From assembly GCF_037975245.1 (NCBI RefSeq), contig NC_092564.1, positions 4,730,984-4,794,983 on the forward strand: a stretch of 64,000 nucleotides of DNA, given 5' to 3'. Made by a program: the position numbers and the translations under genes. Shown here piece after piece: positions 36,801 to 50,400 of the stretch. The notes under the pieces were generated by a model. It was not told the DNA's origin. It worked only from the letters and a program-made list of their open reading frames with translations, and did not search any database. The number at the start of each line of letters is the position of its first letter. Within the stretch, counting starts at the first letter, position 1. This DNA is from Apostichopus japonicus. Its lineage: Eukaryota; Echinodermata; Holothuroidea; Aspidochirotida; Stichopodidae.

Positions 36801-39800
36801 GGGAAGCTAATTGGGGCTATTGCAATGACTGAACCCCAGGCAGGCAGGTAAGTGAACATTAAAACATGAATAAGGATTACTTAATTTTAATCTCTCATGC
36901 AAGAGTATAAATTATTCACATTGCTTCGTAATTTAAATTATTGAAAGGAAAAAGGGTAATTTATCTGAAGTTTTTATTCATTGATTCACTGATCGATTAT
37001 ATATTTTGCAACTGTACGTGTTCCATCGGCTCATAGCCAGGCCGGGACACAGGGGGTGTGCCCCCCCCCCCCACCCACAGTGACCTTTGTGCTCGACCTC
37101 TCCCCTCATCTCTGTCAACATCATGTTTGAACAAACTTCACAAGGTATATCTATGGACCAGAGCCGTATATAGAGATACGGCTCTGCTATGGACACGAGC
37201 ATTGTGCCCTTCCTTAGTTTGCAGATACCCCGCATTAAATTATCGGTGGCACTCCAACTCAGAATTTCTGGATACGGGCCTGGAATTCCAGTTTACTCCA
37301 TCCCCAGATAAATACTAATGAACAATGAGTATGAAGTCGCAATATCACGATATCACGTGACGTGAAGCAAATCGCAAAACCGAAAAGAAGAAAAAAACAC
37401 TAAGAGCAAATCTTCTCCATTAATATTCGAATATGAAGTATGTAAAAGTTATGTCTTACGAGTCATGCTTGCATGCACTAGGATCACTTGACACTTGACC
37501 TATACCGGAAGTACGAACCACATGTAAAAGCTGAGTTGAAAAGTTATGGAACGGCCTATGATGGTATGTTGTCCGGGGGAAATACTTTTAAAAGCAATTC
37601 ATTTCCTCTTGCTTTAGATTCTCGTTGTGTACTTTATTTTTTTAATTTTTGTTTGCAGTGATCTGCAAGGGATCAGAACTAACGCGAAGAGAGATGGCGA
37701 GGACTGGATCCTAAATGGCTCTAAGGTAAGTTCCTGTTATCGGTAGAGTATAATTATTTACTCTCAGTCGCTATAATCCAGGCAAGAAAGAAATAAGCCA
37801 GTGTAAGTATTTTTTTTTATTTAAAGATACGATACCCAAGTACTTGAATCCTGGGCGTTATTTAACGGAAATGACCGCAGCCCCATTCCTAGTCCCCTTA
37901 CATCCGGGATTCTGATTAAATGATCTTATACGATTCTTAAAGACAGATGCAATCACGTGATCTGATGAGCGGTGTAATAACTGATAATGCACAATACTCA
38001 GGTTTTGTTGATCGATTCACCGAATGATGTCATATGAACAGACGAAAAGCTGAAGGATTGCCTGCGTAATCTGGCCGTGACGAGAAGATGGTTGGGCTAC
38101 AGTCACGGGACCGGGTAAATAAGGGGGTGGGTGGGTGGGTGGGAGGAAATATGGAAAGGCTTCGGGAAAACATGGAATAAATGAATCACTTATTTTCAAG
38201 TTCATGATATTGTGATGATGGGAATAGGATAAGTGTAAATTGGTGACACAGATTATCTCCCCCCCCCCCCCTGCCCCGTGGCTGGACCTGGGTATCTATG
38301 CCTTTAAATGTTTCGGAACCGCGTCAAGTTATTGTCGATTGTATTCCCAGTTAGTTTAGTCGTTACGATAAAACCAGTAATGTTTTTGTTTTAGTTACCA
38401 TGCATCCTTCCTCCAGTAAGAGCTCGACACTGCACTTTCAGCTTAGATCTATGTTGCCAAGAATTTATCATTAATAGAAATATGTAAGCAGTGAATATTC
38501 GTCACTGTTTTCTTATCACTTCCTCATTTATTATTTCTTAGGTATTTATTACCAATGGACACGTTTGTGATATGGTAATCGTTGTGGCTATCACAGACCT
38601 CCAAGTAAAACATAAAGCACATGGAATATCTCTCTTCCTGGTTGACGCAGATAGCGCAGGATTTTCAAAAGGCAAACCTCTTCAAAAGATCGGCCAAAAA
38701 GCAACGGTATGAAATATTGTCTGTTTGTAGTATATGATAAAAAAACACTATTTCAAATTGATATCAGAATGGTCAAAGAGATGCCTAAGTCCTTCGTCTT
38801 TGAAACAAAATTTTACAAATCCAACAAAACATCCAAACATAATTTTTCGTATTAAAATTCGTTTATTGAATTTTAGTTGTGAAACGTTTGTACAGTGCAT
38901 GGAATATACCTGTTTACAACTATACGTTATCGACTCCCGAGCTCGAGTTTTTGTTTATAGATGCTAAAATATATGTTCTGTTGTTCTACCATTGTCTGTT
39001 TTATTCATTACAAGCTTCTTTTCTTTTTACAATTTCTTCGATTCACTTGGCATGGAAATTTCCGAGAAAATTTTCTATTATAAAAAATGACCTCATTTCA
39101 TGGAAAATAAAACAGCTTTTCTGACTTAATTAAGCTACAATTTTCTGCTTAATGTTTCTCTACAATTCAACAGGACACCGCGGAATTGTTCTTTGACGAT
39201 GTTCGTCTTCCCAAAGAGGCGTTGCTAGGAGACGAGCCTTTGATGAACAAAGGATTTTATTGTCTTATGAAACAATTGCCAAGAGAGAGATTGATCGTTT
39301 CTTTATCTGCTCAGGCACTCTCCGAATGTATGTTTGAGATGACCAGGGAGTACGTCAAGAAAAGACAAGTTTTTGGTAAAAGCTTGTCTAATGTTCAGGT
39401 ACCTTTTACTCTTTGATTACGGGTATTTGCTAGATCTCTTCAATACAATACAATGCGCATGCGTCAGAAAGGGAAGTTTTCATTTTTTTTGTGCATATCT
39501 TGGTTTCGATCTCTAAACTCCTTTGAAGCAACAACGTGTTATCTACTGCACCTATGGTTACAATATTTTATATGATGCAAGGAAGACAAGCCCGGGAAGG
39601 GTCTAGATTGGGGGATCTCCTCAACTGTTGTGGGAAAATGACTTTGAAAGATAGGCTACTTACTGACATGACTGGGTTTGACGTTAAAGAGAAACCAATA
39701 TGACTTGTAAGATGAGATAGGTGGAAAAACTATAACCATTGATAGTTTTCAACTTTGCCAAAGATTGTCATGCGATACATATGCCATATGACGGCATTGC

Positions 39801-41038
39801 CGCATTTTTTAAAAGCATGCAATGCGATGCGATGCGATGCGATGTGATGCGATGTAATGTGATGTAATATAACATATACCCGAACGTCTCTTTCATGTAT
39901 CATATGGTAATATGACATTGTCACGGTGCTTAAACATGATGTGATGTGACGCAATGCGATGGTATTCAATTGTTATGCCTAATACATCTTTTAAGTGTCA
40001 TATACTTCGATATGACATTGTCATATTACTACATCATGCGATGCGATTCTATGCGATGCGATGCTATGTATTTTAAAACCTAACGCCTACCACAGCTTTC
40101 ACGTTCAGTAATACATTGCCAACTCTATTGAAGTATGTTTTTCAATACCATGTTTGTCTTATAGACAGTTCAGCATCGCTTGGCTGAGATGAAGACGGAA
40201 ATTTGCGTAACCAGATCCTTCGCTGATCAATGTCTGGAGCTGTTTGGAGAAAATAGACTGGATAATTCCAGTGTATCGATGCTCAAATATAGGTGAGGCT
40301 AATCTTTTAAAGTGCCTTTGTCTCTTCCTTGAGTTAAATTCTAAAGGGAATGATCAATTTCTCTCAAAAGAAGTCCCATAGGCTACAGATATATAGCCTA
40401 CCATTCTAGAACAGGTTGATAAATAGCTACGCAAATAAGAATTTAAGATGATACAGGTCACGTGACGATCAACCTGACCATCAAATTTAATTGGTGACAC
40501 TGTCTCACGTGACCGAGAAATCTCATTCCGGAAAATATCAGTAAGAAGCTTTTATATACAGTGGAAGGATACATGTCAATGGCGATTTCCAGTTTCTCTT
40601 GATGGAAAGGGGAAGGGTGCACGGGGAAGGAAGATACTATAGTAAATACCAAAATTGCCATAACGGTACCAAAGAACATCGGTACAATGTTATGAATATG
40701 AATGGACGTACGCGGCGCATATTAAACATTTTCTACAATGTATCTGAGATAAAAATTGTGTTTGTCGATTTTACAATGGGGGCCAGTCTTCCTTCCTGTA
40801 TATATTTCTGTAATATTTGTAAGGTGAAATTTGAAAGTGTAATTATTTTCTTGGCAGGACGACTGACCTTAGTACGAAAGTGGCCAGTGAATGTTTACAA
40901 TTGCACGGGGGTTGGGGATACATGTTGGAGCATCCTATCGCAAGGGCATTTACGTCAGCAAAGGTTAACACGATATATGGAGGAACCAGCGAAGTTATGA
41001 AAGAACTGATCGCGAGAGACATCTGTGCAGAAAAATGA
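33851..41038 (+). CDS. ACADL: Long-chain acyl-CoA dehydrogenase-like, type-2 paralog (10 exons)
   Basis: Same reaction and compartment as genes A-C. Exons: 33851-33924, 34882-34938, 35229-35366, 36155-36292, 36680-36847, 37659-37725, 38542-38706, 39174-39398, 40165-40292, 40858-41038 (stop). Phases join to 446 residues. Exon 1 is an Arg-bearing presequence (MAVCSTINRCVPRINSAF...) ending AG/GTGAAG; exon 2 opens with Tyr-Gln as in the tandem genes. Exons 4-10 have the same lengths as in A-C. Signature AMTEPQAGSDLQG spans exons 5 and 6; PRERL keeps the catalytic Glu (about 307); Gly occupies the MCAD Glu376 position. Exon 8 is about 76 % identical to copy A at the protein level by my count. Introns do not align with the tandem genes, so this paralog is much older. 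No disabling changes seen. Confidence 0.93.
39821..39868. repeat. GATGC pentanucleotide microsatellite
   Basis: Runs of GATGC/GATGT in intron 8 of the plus-strand gene. Related short runs recur at 39936-39960 and 40035-40070, with ATATGACATTGTCA repeated nearby. Confidence 0.8.
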
Positions 41039-41108
41039 ACGTTGTGTGATTTCAAAAAAATGAAACTCGACAAAATGGCCGTTCCTGAAGCACAGTGACA
41101 TGGCAGAC

Positions 41109-41113
41109 ATATA

Positions 41114-41171
<58 letters not shown>

Positions 41172-41174
41172 TTT
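41109..41174. repeat. (TA)n microsatellite after the type-2 gene
   Basis: Starts about 70 bp after the stop codon. The same tract follows the two last-exon fragments in the unit junctions, showing that those fragments carried their 3' flank along. Confidence 0.92.
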
Positions 41175-43030
41175 CGGGCCCCCATATCGATCCGGACCCC
41201 GGGTTTGTATTCCCTAGCGAAGAACCACGCCCAGTTCCTCTTACTTTCATATCACTAAACACTTATTTTCATTGCAAATCATCCTTTTGGAGTTGTTTCA
41301 TCCGACCCGCCTTATCTCCACATACGCCTTCAATTATAATTATGACTGTGCTTCCCCCCCCCCTCACCTCCCACCAACACACCCTTTCCCTCTCTCTCTC
41401 TCTCTCTCTGTCTTCCCCTGGTGCTGGAAGCGGTCTGCAGTGAGTTTCTACTAATATATCGATTCGAACTTCATTTGTTTAATAAGATTCCTATCTTGCT
41501 AGACCTTTATCAAAGTTAAAATATTAGATAAACACAGAGATAAACCACTTCTAAATTACATAAGTCCAAGTTCATTACGATGGCTATAGCAGTTACTAAT
41601 GATCCAAGCTACCTGAAGTAGAAAAGAGGGAGTACTACAATATGATATCTACCATTCAATCTCAATCATTGATATGTATTTCGGACCTTGAGTTATAATA
41701 TTGTTCTAATATCTTATAATTGCTCTCTTATTTGAATCCAAACAACTTAGCTATAGTAGAATGTCCTTGCTTATATAAGGCCTATGACAAAGGTCCTTGC
41801 CAATGTAACTGTTACAATGGATTCATATTATCAAAATAAAAGATCGTGGTGGTGACAATATCAGTGTTGAATACGTCCATCTTAAAAGCCCTTGTCAACC
41901 GGTTGAACAATTGATAAAGTTATCATTTTAAATCTCCACATTTGGCACAGTTTGCTATATAGTACTATAACATACCAGTAAGCCTTTAGGATAGATCAAT
42001 ATACATGAGAATATATATATCAATCCCCCCCCCCCCCCCCTCTCAATTTTTGGATCACTCAAATCCACAAATTGAATTGATGACATTAGATAATACAGTG
42101 GATAGCTTTCAAATAACAACGATTATTTTTTATGAAACTTACCTCAGGGCATTATGTGCGTTGTATTTCTTTTGAAATTTCATGAAGATGTGTGTCAACA
42201 TCTCAAGTATGATATTTGTTTTTATGTTGAAAATCACCAAGTGATGCTCGTCAATTCCACATTTACTAGAAATTATGCAAATATATTTATATATATAATT
42301 GTTCTGAATGAACGACTTGCGTTCTTCATGTTTTCTGTTTGGTACTTTTTTTTAATCGTATACTTTATACGGTACCGTGGCGTTGATGGTTTAGAATGCG
42401 GTAAAGAAAACTACATATGCCTATAAATCAGTTTATAGCAAGGTGGGTAATAGTTTTACCAACGAGAGAGATTTGCTTCAAATTGTTTTGATCTAACTGT
42501 TAATTTCTATAAATAAATACGGTGACCTACTTTACTGATAATTATTAATGATGTCGATTTCCAATTTGACAGAAATATTTCAAGTTATCCCTTGTACAGT
42601 TGTTATTATTTTTAAAAGTTGTTTAAATGTTTTATTTCAGAAAGTTACTTTTAAAGCAACTTTGAAATTGGCATTGTTCCTATTTTTCAATGTATTTTTA
42701 AAGTAACGTATAATTGTTCATTTGTTATTAATTTGAAGTGACATTTCAGCTTCAAATAAAAATCTTGAAGTTGCAGTTTATTGTCTTGTTTATATGCCAA
42801 TGCCTTCTCACATGCACGACTTAATCAATTTACTCTTGATCAGTGCAGTAACCTGTCCCATCTTAAGGCATTACCTGTCATCCAAGTTACCAAATGATTG
42901 CTTTTTTCATAAACCCGAACGTAAATGAAGAATTTGTTCTGAAGTATTTAAGTACCATTGACACTATATACTATAAAGCTACAGTTATCGATGGACCATA
43001 AACCGTTTTAAAAGTTTTAATTACCGAAAT
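41175..43030. other. 3' flank of the type-2 gene, no gene seen
   Basis: AT-rich. Contains a CT microsatellite (41391-41410) and a C-run at 42026-42040. AATAAA-type signals near 41835 and 42755 could end the transcript of the gene upstream, but none stands out. Short open frames here resemble nothing known. Confidence 0.45.
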
Positions 43031-43260
43031 GATGTGACTCTCTTTATTGTCTTATTCTTGTTTATCTCTTCATCATGTTTTTACTTTATGTTTTCTTCAT
43101 TTTTAGTCAACTTTTGTAAGCTTTCAGTTTTCTTTTGTTTTTGGTATAATGCTCGTTTACTGTCATACTTTCAACCATTTCATGGTTTATACTTATTTGT
43201 AACTGAGGGCCTCGGGGAAGATTAGCCCCGGCTCATCGAGTTATACCCTCTTCTTTGCGA
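43030..43260 (+). mobile_element. LINE 3' end with conserved hairpin
   Basis: T-rich sequence leading into GAGGGCCTCGGGGAAGATTA and a downstream complementary GAGTTATACCCTCTTC (43205-43244). The same arrangement, GAGGGCCTCGTTGAAGATAA ... CGAGCTATCCTCTTC, is at the end of the LINE at 51674-51720. Inference: a 3' UTR fragment of the same LINE family. No protein-coding remnant was found directly before it. Confidence 0.5.
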
Positions 43261-43559
43261 ATGGTCAAAGCAACAAAGCCTTACAAGATCCAAGCCCCTT
43301 CTTCATCCGTGATATTTTACTCATACAGTGTCAACATGTTATATCTGGGCACATTATGTAACATTGCCATGTTAATTGATTTGTATAGCAGGAGCAGGTG
43401 TAAAAGAACGTTTGTGTAACGAAAATGTCCATTAAATTGTATTATTAGTATTACTGTTGTTGTACTGTGTTATTTAACTCTTCTAGCACAGAATGACACC
43501 TAGATATTTACGCTTGTCGAAGTGAGCCTCATTTTCATAACACTGACCTGGATGTTACA

Positions 43560-43735
43560 AAGGAGCCATAGCAGAACAGTATTTCTGGTTCCTCTGCTTC
43601 CATCTCACATATATTATGCCGATACTATATAATTACTGTTGACTGTATTTGATACCATCTATATTTATCCTATAATGTTCAAAATGTAAAAAATGGAATG
43701 TAGCAAATAAACTTGAACTTTGAACGATATTAGTG
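43560..43735 (+). mobile_element. Possible LINE 3' terminus
   Basis: The stretch ends in AATGTAGCAAATAAACTTGAACTTTGAAC, an A-rich, GAACTT-repeating tail like those of CR1/Jockey-type LINE ends. No coding part remains. Low confidence. Confidence 0.3.
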
Positions 43736-43894
43736 TAAAAAACAGTGTTAACTGAGAGAGATCTATCTTGTTTTCGTGACCTTAAACAGGTATAAGGATA
43801 TTATAAGCTCCACTTAGTCACCTACTCTATGTAAGGCACTGTACTGACGGGCGAGTTGTTCACAATGTCCGTTATTGATTGTGGCAGTATTCCT

Positions 43895-44212
43895 GTATAT
43901 TCACCCGATACACACAGAGAACACAGTTACTTCTGTAAATTTTAAAGTTTTGTACCACAGTAAGACTGGATCGTGCTATTAATCGACAGCATGTGCATAA
44001 ATTACAGTAAGAACTGTGGATATGTGAAATCCCAACAAAACTAGTTGTTGGGATTTGTTGGGATTACACATATCCTCAGTTCTTACTGTAATCCTTATAG
44101 CACATGCTACCCATTTATCAGATATTTCAGCACGATCCAGTTTTTACTGTCGTACAAAACTTTAAGATTTATAGTAGTTACTGTAATCTCTGTGTGAATC
44201 GGCTGGTATATT
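43895..44212. mobile_element. Fold-back (palindromic) element, copy 1
   Basis: An imperfect inverted repeat of about 318 bp centred near 44050. Left-arm words CACACAGAGA, AAAGTTTTGTACCACAGTAA, ACTGGATCGTGCT, ATTACAGTAAGAACTG and GGATATGTGAAATCCCAACA return as reverse complements in the right arm. The transcript would form one long hairpin. A related copy is at 59081-59352. No coding capacity; probably a MITE-like family. Confidence 0.85.
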
Positions 44213-45000
44213 AGGCTAAGACGTTTCAACCATAAGCCCCCGTTCTGCGCTTTATGATGCTTAAGAGAGGAAATGTTGGACTTCCGTTAACTTTTGTGAG
44301 AATCATTTTCATTTATAAGAGAGTGCTCGACAGACAGGAGATATATCAACTGCCTCATGTAGTGACTGTGATGAGATGTCACTATTCCTGACAAATACCA
44401 ATATATGTATCATTGAAACATGGAAAGGTATTTCTTAAGTTCATCTATTTAATGTCTATAGTATTGGTATACCTGCAGTTATCTTTTTCAAATTTGAAAA
44501 CCAATAGTTACCGTACTACCAGTGAAACGTATTAACAACATACAATCTTTATAGGCTAGGTCTCTATGCCAGTGTTATGTACCACCATACTATTTACCGT
44601 TTTGCGGGTGTTTAGCCATGTATCTGTATATATCATGTACGTAGGCTACAGGTGAGCAAAGTGCTGCCCGTGGTTCATTTTCTGTGGCCCGAGAGGCGTT
44701 TTCCCAAACAATATAACTGCGGCCCACGAAACATAATTATATGGCATGTCTAAAACATGAAACACGTAAACCATTAACAGTTTGCATAGAGGCCGAGGGC
44801 TTACTTGTGATAGGAAATATCAACAGATCAGATTGACAACGCGCGTGTGGAACATTCTGATCAGTTATTTAACCATATAATATAATATTCCCCTTTCCCG
44901 GGGATAGGCTCATCCGTAACTGTTGTGGCCAGCGGTTTGGGTAACAAATGTCAATGTGGACCGCAAGATCCATTCCATACCCACCCATTATCTGGGCCTG
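44213..45000. other. Intergenic, nothing recognised
   Basis: No supported gene. A short GC-richer patch near 44655-44740 with GTGGCCCG/GCGGCCCACG words may be a fragment of an old transposon end, but no terminal repeats were found. Confidence 0.4.
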
Positions 45001-45942
45001 AAATAACGTTATTTACAGAATGCCCCCTACCTCAAACCATTAATTAGCATTAACAACGTGACATTTTACATATCAATGGATGGAAAATATCTAAAAAGAG
45101 TTGATTATACAACGTTTTTAGTAGTTATTAGTAACTCGGGCTTGACGTGGAATAACCACGTTAATTCAATCTCTACAAAGATTGCCCGAAGAGTTGGGAT
45201 TCTCTCAAATTATAAGCATTCACTACAGAGACAAGTTTGGTGCAGTTCAATGTATTCTAATATCGAGAAACGTCCGACGCTACAAAAAAGAGCAATTCGT
45301 CATATTTCTTTTGCTTCCTTCAATGATCACACCTGCAAGCTTTTTACTTCTCTCAATCTCCTTAAATTTCCTGACCTTATTAATGATCATATTGCTACTT
45401 TTGCTTACCATTCTATTAATAATCATAATACTCCTGTATTCACAGATTATTTTATACGTACAACAAGGATATACATAATTATAACACGAGGAAGGCTGTT
45501 TACATGCACAAACCAAGTTCTCGAACTAATATTATTATGCAGAGCTAATGTCATATAGCTAATCCTTATTGGAACTCTTTGCATATCAAATGAAAATTCA
45601 TGCTTCACCGCATTCATTTAAAACGAATCTTAATATTTATTATTCAAAAACCGTATAGCTATTGAATATTCACTCATAAATAATACTGTATTACCTGGAG
45701 TTTTTGCTATGTTTCAGACCATTTAATCTTGTGTATTAATCCATGTTAAAAGTTTAAAAAAATCCTTTTGGGAAGTGGATCTACCGTTATGCCGATTAAA
45801 GATTTTTTTTTTAACCACTTCCTTCCTCTTTGTACATTTTAAGCTGTTTTTATTGCAAAATAAGCATACATATTCAATCTGCATTGTATGTATATTGAGG
45901 AAAACTGAAAATAAATGAATGAATGAATGAAATGAAATGAGG
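45000..45942 (+). mobile_element. Degenerate LINE: reverse transcriptase C-terminus and 3' tail
   Basis: The frame at 45058-45558 reads GLTWNNHVNSISTKIARRVG, then LQKRAIRHISF and LLKFPDLINDHI, and in another frame RKAVYMHKPSSRTNI and YWNSLHIK. These are the ordered landmarks of the region after the palm domain in CR1/Jockey-type LINE reverse transcriptases. The frame is interrupted, and the usual central segment is deleted between RRVGIL and LQKRA. It ends at 45912-45942 in AATGA repeats, a typical LINE tail. 5'-truncated and dead. Confidence 0.75.
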
Positions 45943-47430
45943 TTCAAAAGTATATACATGATTGCTGAATGCTATTTTAAGTTGATGACCTGATAAACTG
46001 TTGTTTGCCATACAGTGAAGCAACCATACGGTTGTAACATTACCAGAATTATGATCCAATTATGGTATGGCAGGGATGCTAATGAGTATTTCTATCAATG
46101 TCATAGTCATGATCTGATAACCAGATCCGTAATGTCATTTTTAAAAATGATTATGGAGGTACAGTGTGATACTTAAAAACCGACGGGAATTTTCCCCCAG
46201 TGCAAAGCGACCGGAGGCGCTATTCAGATAATGAACATGTGGGTTTTCCCCGAGTAGCAGTCGGTAGTGTGCGGCGGTTCACGACTAAAACAGCCCAGTT
46301 TTAATATAATAATGTAAAAATCCCCTGAAATTTATTTATTTAACGTGCGGCCTAAACCAGTACTGGTCGACAACAGAAAAAAAAGACGTTTGTGTGTGCT
46401 CAACAGTCGTTCAGTGTGCGTGGGTCCAGTTGTACGAGTTAATGGGTCTTCATGAGTCACCACTATCGAGAACTGGGTCACGACTGTCGAGTGTATTGGG
46501 GTCGCGCGTTCGGTCGGGACAGTCCGGCGATTTCCGGCGATGTCCGACAAAGAAGGTCCTCATAGCTAAGTGGCCGAAAGCCAGAGTCCCCACGGTTTTG
46601 CCGAAATCATCTTTTTAGCGCAACATAGATATTCGTCACAGCTTAAGATAAGTGAGTATAGTCGAATCTTACTCCGTATGCTATGCTACTCCTGTACATT
46701 ACAAAGCAATAAGCCAGTTTTTTTAAATAAATATCTTCACACTAGACTTTATCCTCATGTGCAAAGAAAGTGTCTAATGATGTATATTATTGAAATTTCT
46801 TCTGAAGACTAATGAATTTCCTCTCAGACTCTCAGACTTTAATACAACAAACTGTATGGTCAATGATGTTACGCACTGACAATGTTTTCCGCACACAGAC
46901 AGCAATCTATCAGAAAAATGACATGAACAAGGTTAGGTCTCAAAGACGCTAGAATATTAAATAATGTCTCTGCAACTCTCATCAGACCATCCTTAATCTA
47001 GGAATGCCGTAGAAAGATTAGATATCCCAAATGCCCTTGAACAAATTCTTGACAATGTTAGCATGCTGAAAATTTGGCACCAGTACAAATGACCTTCTGA
47101 TGACGCTAGTGTGCCTACCAGATAGGCTAATGAAAATTACATTTGTGCCGGAAGCTTCTTTCCAGACGTTGTATGCAATATAAACAGACAAAACAACAAT
47201 TACACTCAATATGATATTATAGTAATTTTAAAATAAATCACGCTTATCGTAAAGACAGAAACATCTTCAGATTTTCAGGGTCATGGAGACGGAAACAATT
47301 CTTTATCCATTTCATAGAAACAAAATGTTATTTATGTTTCGAGCTATATGGAAACCATAACGATTATTTTTTTTAAGTCAATAACAAGGATATCAATTGC
47401 TGAGGTCTCTGAACTTTGTCCGTTGAATGA
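45943..47430. other. Intergenic, no supported gene
   Basis: A GC-richer patch at 46180-46600 carries overlapping open frames on both strands (72-77 codons) with no recognisable motif. It may be a promoter-like or old repeat sequence. The rest is AT-rich without identifiable features. Confidence 0.4.
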
Positions 47431-50400
47431 CATATGACGTCACCCACATCCAGGCGGCAGCGCCGAGGTTCCAATCGCGGAGTCGAGCACCAAACTTCGA
47501 GGGACAGTGGAAAATGTGACTTTGACATGAGTAGGGAAAAAGCTAACTCACATCAAAACTTCCCGACAAAATAGATCCTCGGTGCATTCAGTACTTACAC
47601 ATCCAGTGATTTGTTGATTAAACAAAGAGGTACCTTTTTAAATTTCTCAATTTTAAGGGCACTGCTTACTTTCACTTTTCTTCATTCCTCCACAAAAGGG
47701 CACGTTCTAATACAAAACAAAAATGGTGGGGAAGGCACTTCTACAGCTGCCACAAATATGGCGCCCAACGGGGAAGAGTTTGCAAGACAGGAGTGAAAGG
47801 GACCCAAATTTCCTCGACTACTGTCAAACCAACGGAAAAGAAACACAAACAAGGGAGCAGTGTTACTCGGAGCAACCGTTTCGACCTCCTAGAAGTTGAA
47901 AATGAAAAGTAAGGTCCGCTGCTACTGAAAGAGAACGAAAAGATGGTCTCCATGATTCCGTGGACCAAGCTTTAAAGAGGCGTTTAAACCAGTACCAACC
48001 TAAGCTTAATTAATGCTACCATGTATCAACTTGAGTATATAGCGAGCCTAACATTACAGGTGCCATTACAAGCAACGTTATCTTCAACTTATAGGCCAGC
48101 CCATGGTATAGGAGGCCGTGGTGGAGGCAATATCAGCCACTACAGAGAAATTTTGGAGAGAACTCGACGTGATCTGGATGGACAAAATTCAGAGTGAAAA
48201 GAAAGAACTTTCTGACTTGAAAGAGAATGTTCGACGGCAAATGAGTGAAACAAAAAGGCTTGGACAATACTCAAGTAAGCAAAACATCAAAATCTTTGGA
48301 CTGAATGAAAGCGAAATTGGAGACTTGTAGAAGAAAGTTATTAACCTGTCTAATGAACTTGGTGTTGAAATTGAGAGAAATGATGTCGCAATTGCCACGG
48401 TCTCCGTAGAAACGACAGAAACTGTCATTGTGAAGTTTGTCAAAAGAAAAACGAAAGATATAAATTAGAACGAAGAAGAACTTGAAAGCTAAGAATGAGT
48501 ACAAGATTGTTTATATCAATGATGACTTAACTACAGTTTTAGAGGAAAGGTTGTGAAGATGATGAATGACGACAGAAATATTCAAAAAGCTTGGACAATC
48601 GATGGGAACATCTCTTTTTTTTCATTTTTGAGAAAGCCGGGGGATAGTGCTAAACTTATGTTGAACTCGATTGATATTATCCCTAACTTCGGATGAGATA
48701 ATGAAAAAGGACTTACGGCTGTATATGTCATTATGATCCAAGACGGAACCAGTCAGCAAACAAGAGAGTGGCCCAGAGATGACATCTCAATATGGAATTA
48801 ATATGACTTCCGTTATGAGAATGATCATGAAAAATTGAAATGGCATTCTGAATGATTTTATTAAGTTCAAGGAAATCATTTACATGTTATAAACTATAAG
48901 AAAGCATTCCCAAAAGAAGATGTCACATGGACAAATGGGTGAATAACAATGGGGCCAAGTTTTGACCTCCATGTTGTTAGTGGAAGAACATGTTCCGATC
49001 ATTACCGTGGTTACATTACGTGTCATAACAAGATCACCCGTCGATTACGTTATTACTTCCCTTGATGTATTTCCACATCTTGAAGAATTCTTTGGAGACA
49101 TCTTTGATAACTATAACTTCGGATAAGCATAACCTAGTTTTCGTGAAGTATCTGAATGGGAACCCGCTGGCAAGTCACATTGATTGGAGTGTGTTAAGTA
49201 AACTTGGTGTTCAGGGGGAAAACTTCAAAGATGATTTACTGGAAGAATGAGAAGAGGGATGATCTTATAAGGCAGGGGTTCCCTAACTGGGGTGCATGTA
49301 CCCCCATAGGCTGCGTGAGTCCATCCCAGGGGCCCGGGGTTCATGAGACGTTTCTGAAAGTCAAAACTAGAGTACTTTTTGTTGAATTAAAATCTGATAA
49401 ATCATATAATTCAGTAATGTACAAAAGTCGTATCTATCGACAAACTCTTTTCGCGTTCCATAAGCATATATGTTGCCATAGAAGTACCGTACCGTGAATG
49501 TATAAAAAAAACTGAGTTATGAAATATTTGTTCATCTCTTGTTTTTTTGTTTTTTTTTCATTACAATATTACACAATGAACTTGATCTTTTACGAAGCAC
49601 TTTTATGCGTATTATAGTATAAGAATGACTCAGATCGTGTCTCGAAAAGTTGGGGTATCTTGGACTACTATGTCATCCACAGGGGATTCGTGGGGGGGGG
49701 GGGATAAATTTAGGGAAACCCTGTTATAGGGGCTATTTAAGTAACACGGACGTTAGCGATATTTTAGGGGAACGTCGTTTTGTAATTCGTATTTGAAATG
49801 TCTCACAAAGTGTAATTGATGGTATAGTTGCTTCCTTGCGGAATGTATACGTAGAGAATGCTGAAAGGTTGGAATCGTTAAAAAAAAGTATATATAAACC
49901 CTACAAGGACTACCAAGAATTTTGGTAATAGAAATCGGTGGTTTAGGAGCTGTTGCAAACGGGTGATGAAAATATTAGTCCATTCAGTCTAAAAGGACAT
50001 ATAAAGTGATATTATCGACCCACCGTAAGATAAGGCTAAGGCAGGCTTCTGAGCGTTATCATAAAACTTTGAAAAGAGTTAAGAAAATAACATTTTAGTA
50101 ATTTGAACCGACAACTAAACGAAATGCGTACCTCCCAACCCTAAGCACTATTGGGACGTTAGTAATAGATCTTTATAAAGCAAACATATGACGAATTGTA
50201 GGGGTTGCAACAGAATCGCTTGTGAAAAATAAAAAAATAAAGGCTAAGTGAAATTGATAATGTGGTTGGGGATGGTAAACCATTCGACCTAAGATCCTCT
50301 GCCCCAGGATGGTACAAATGAGGCATTAAATAAGTCCATAACTGAGTTGGAAGTTTTGCAGCTAGTCCAAAAATTAAAAAAAATCAAAAAAATCTAGGGA

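Noticed and set aside
46332-46618. Overlapping frames in a GC-rich patch
   Set aside because: Frames on opposite strands are equally open and match nothing; base composition explains them.
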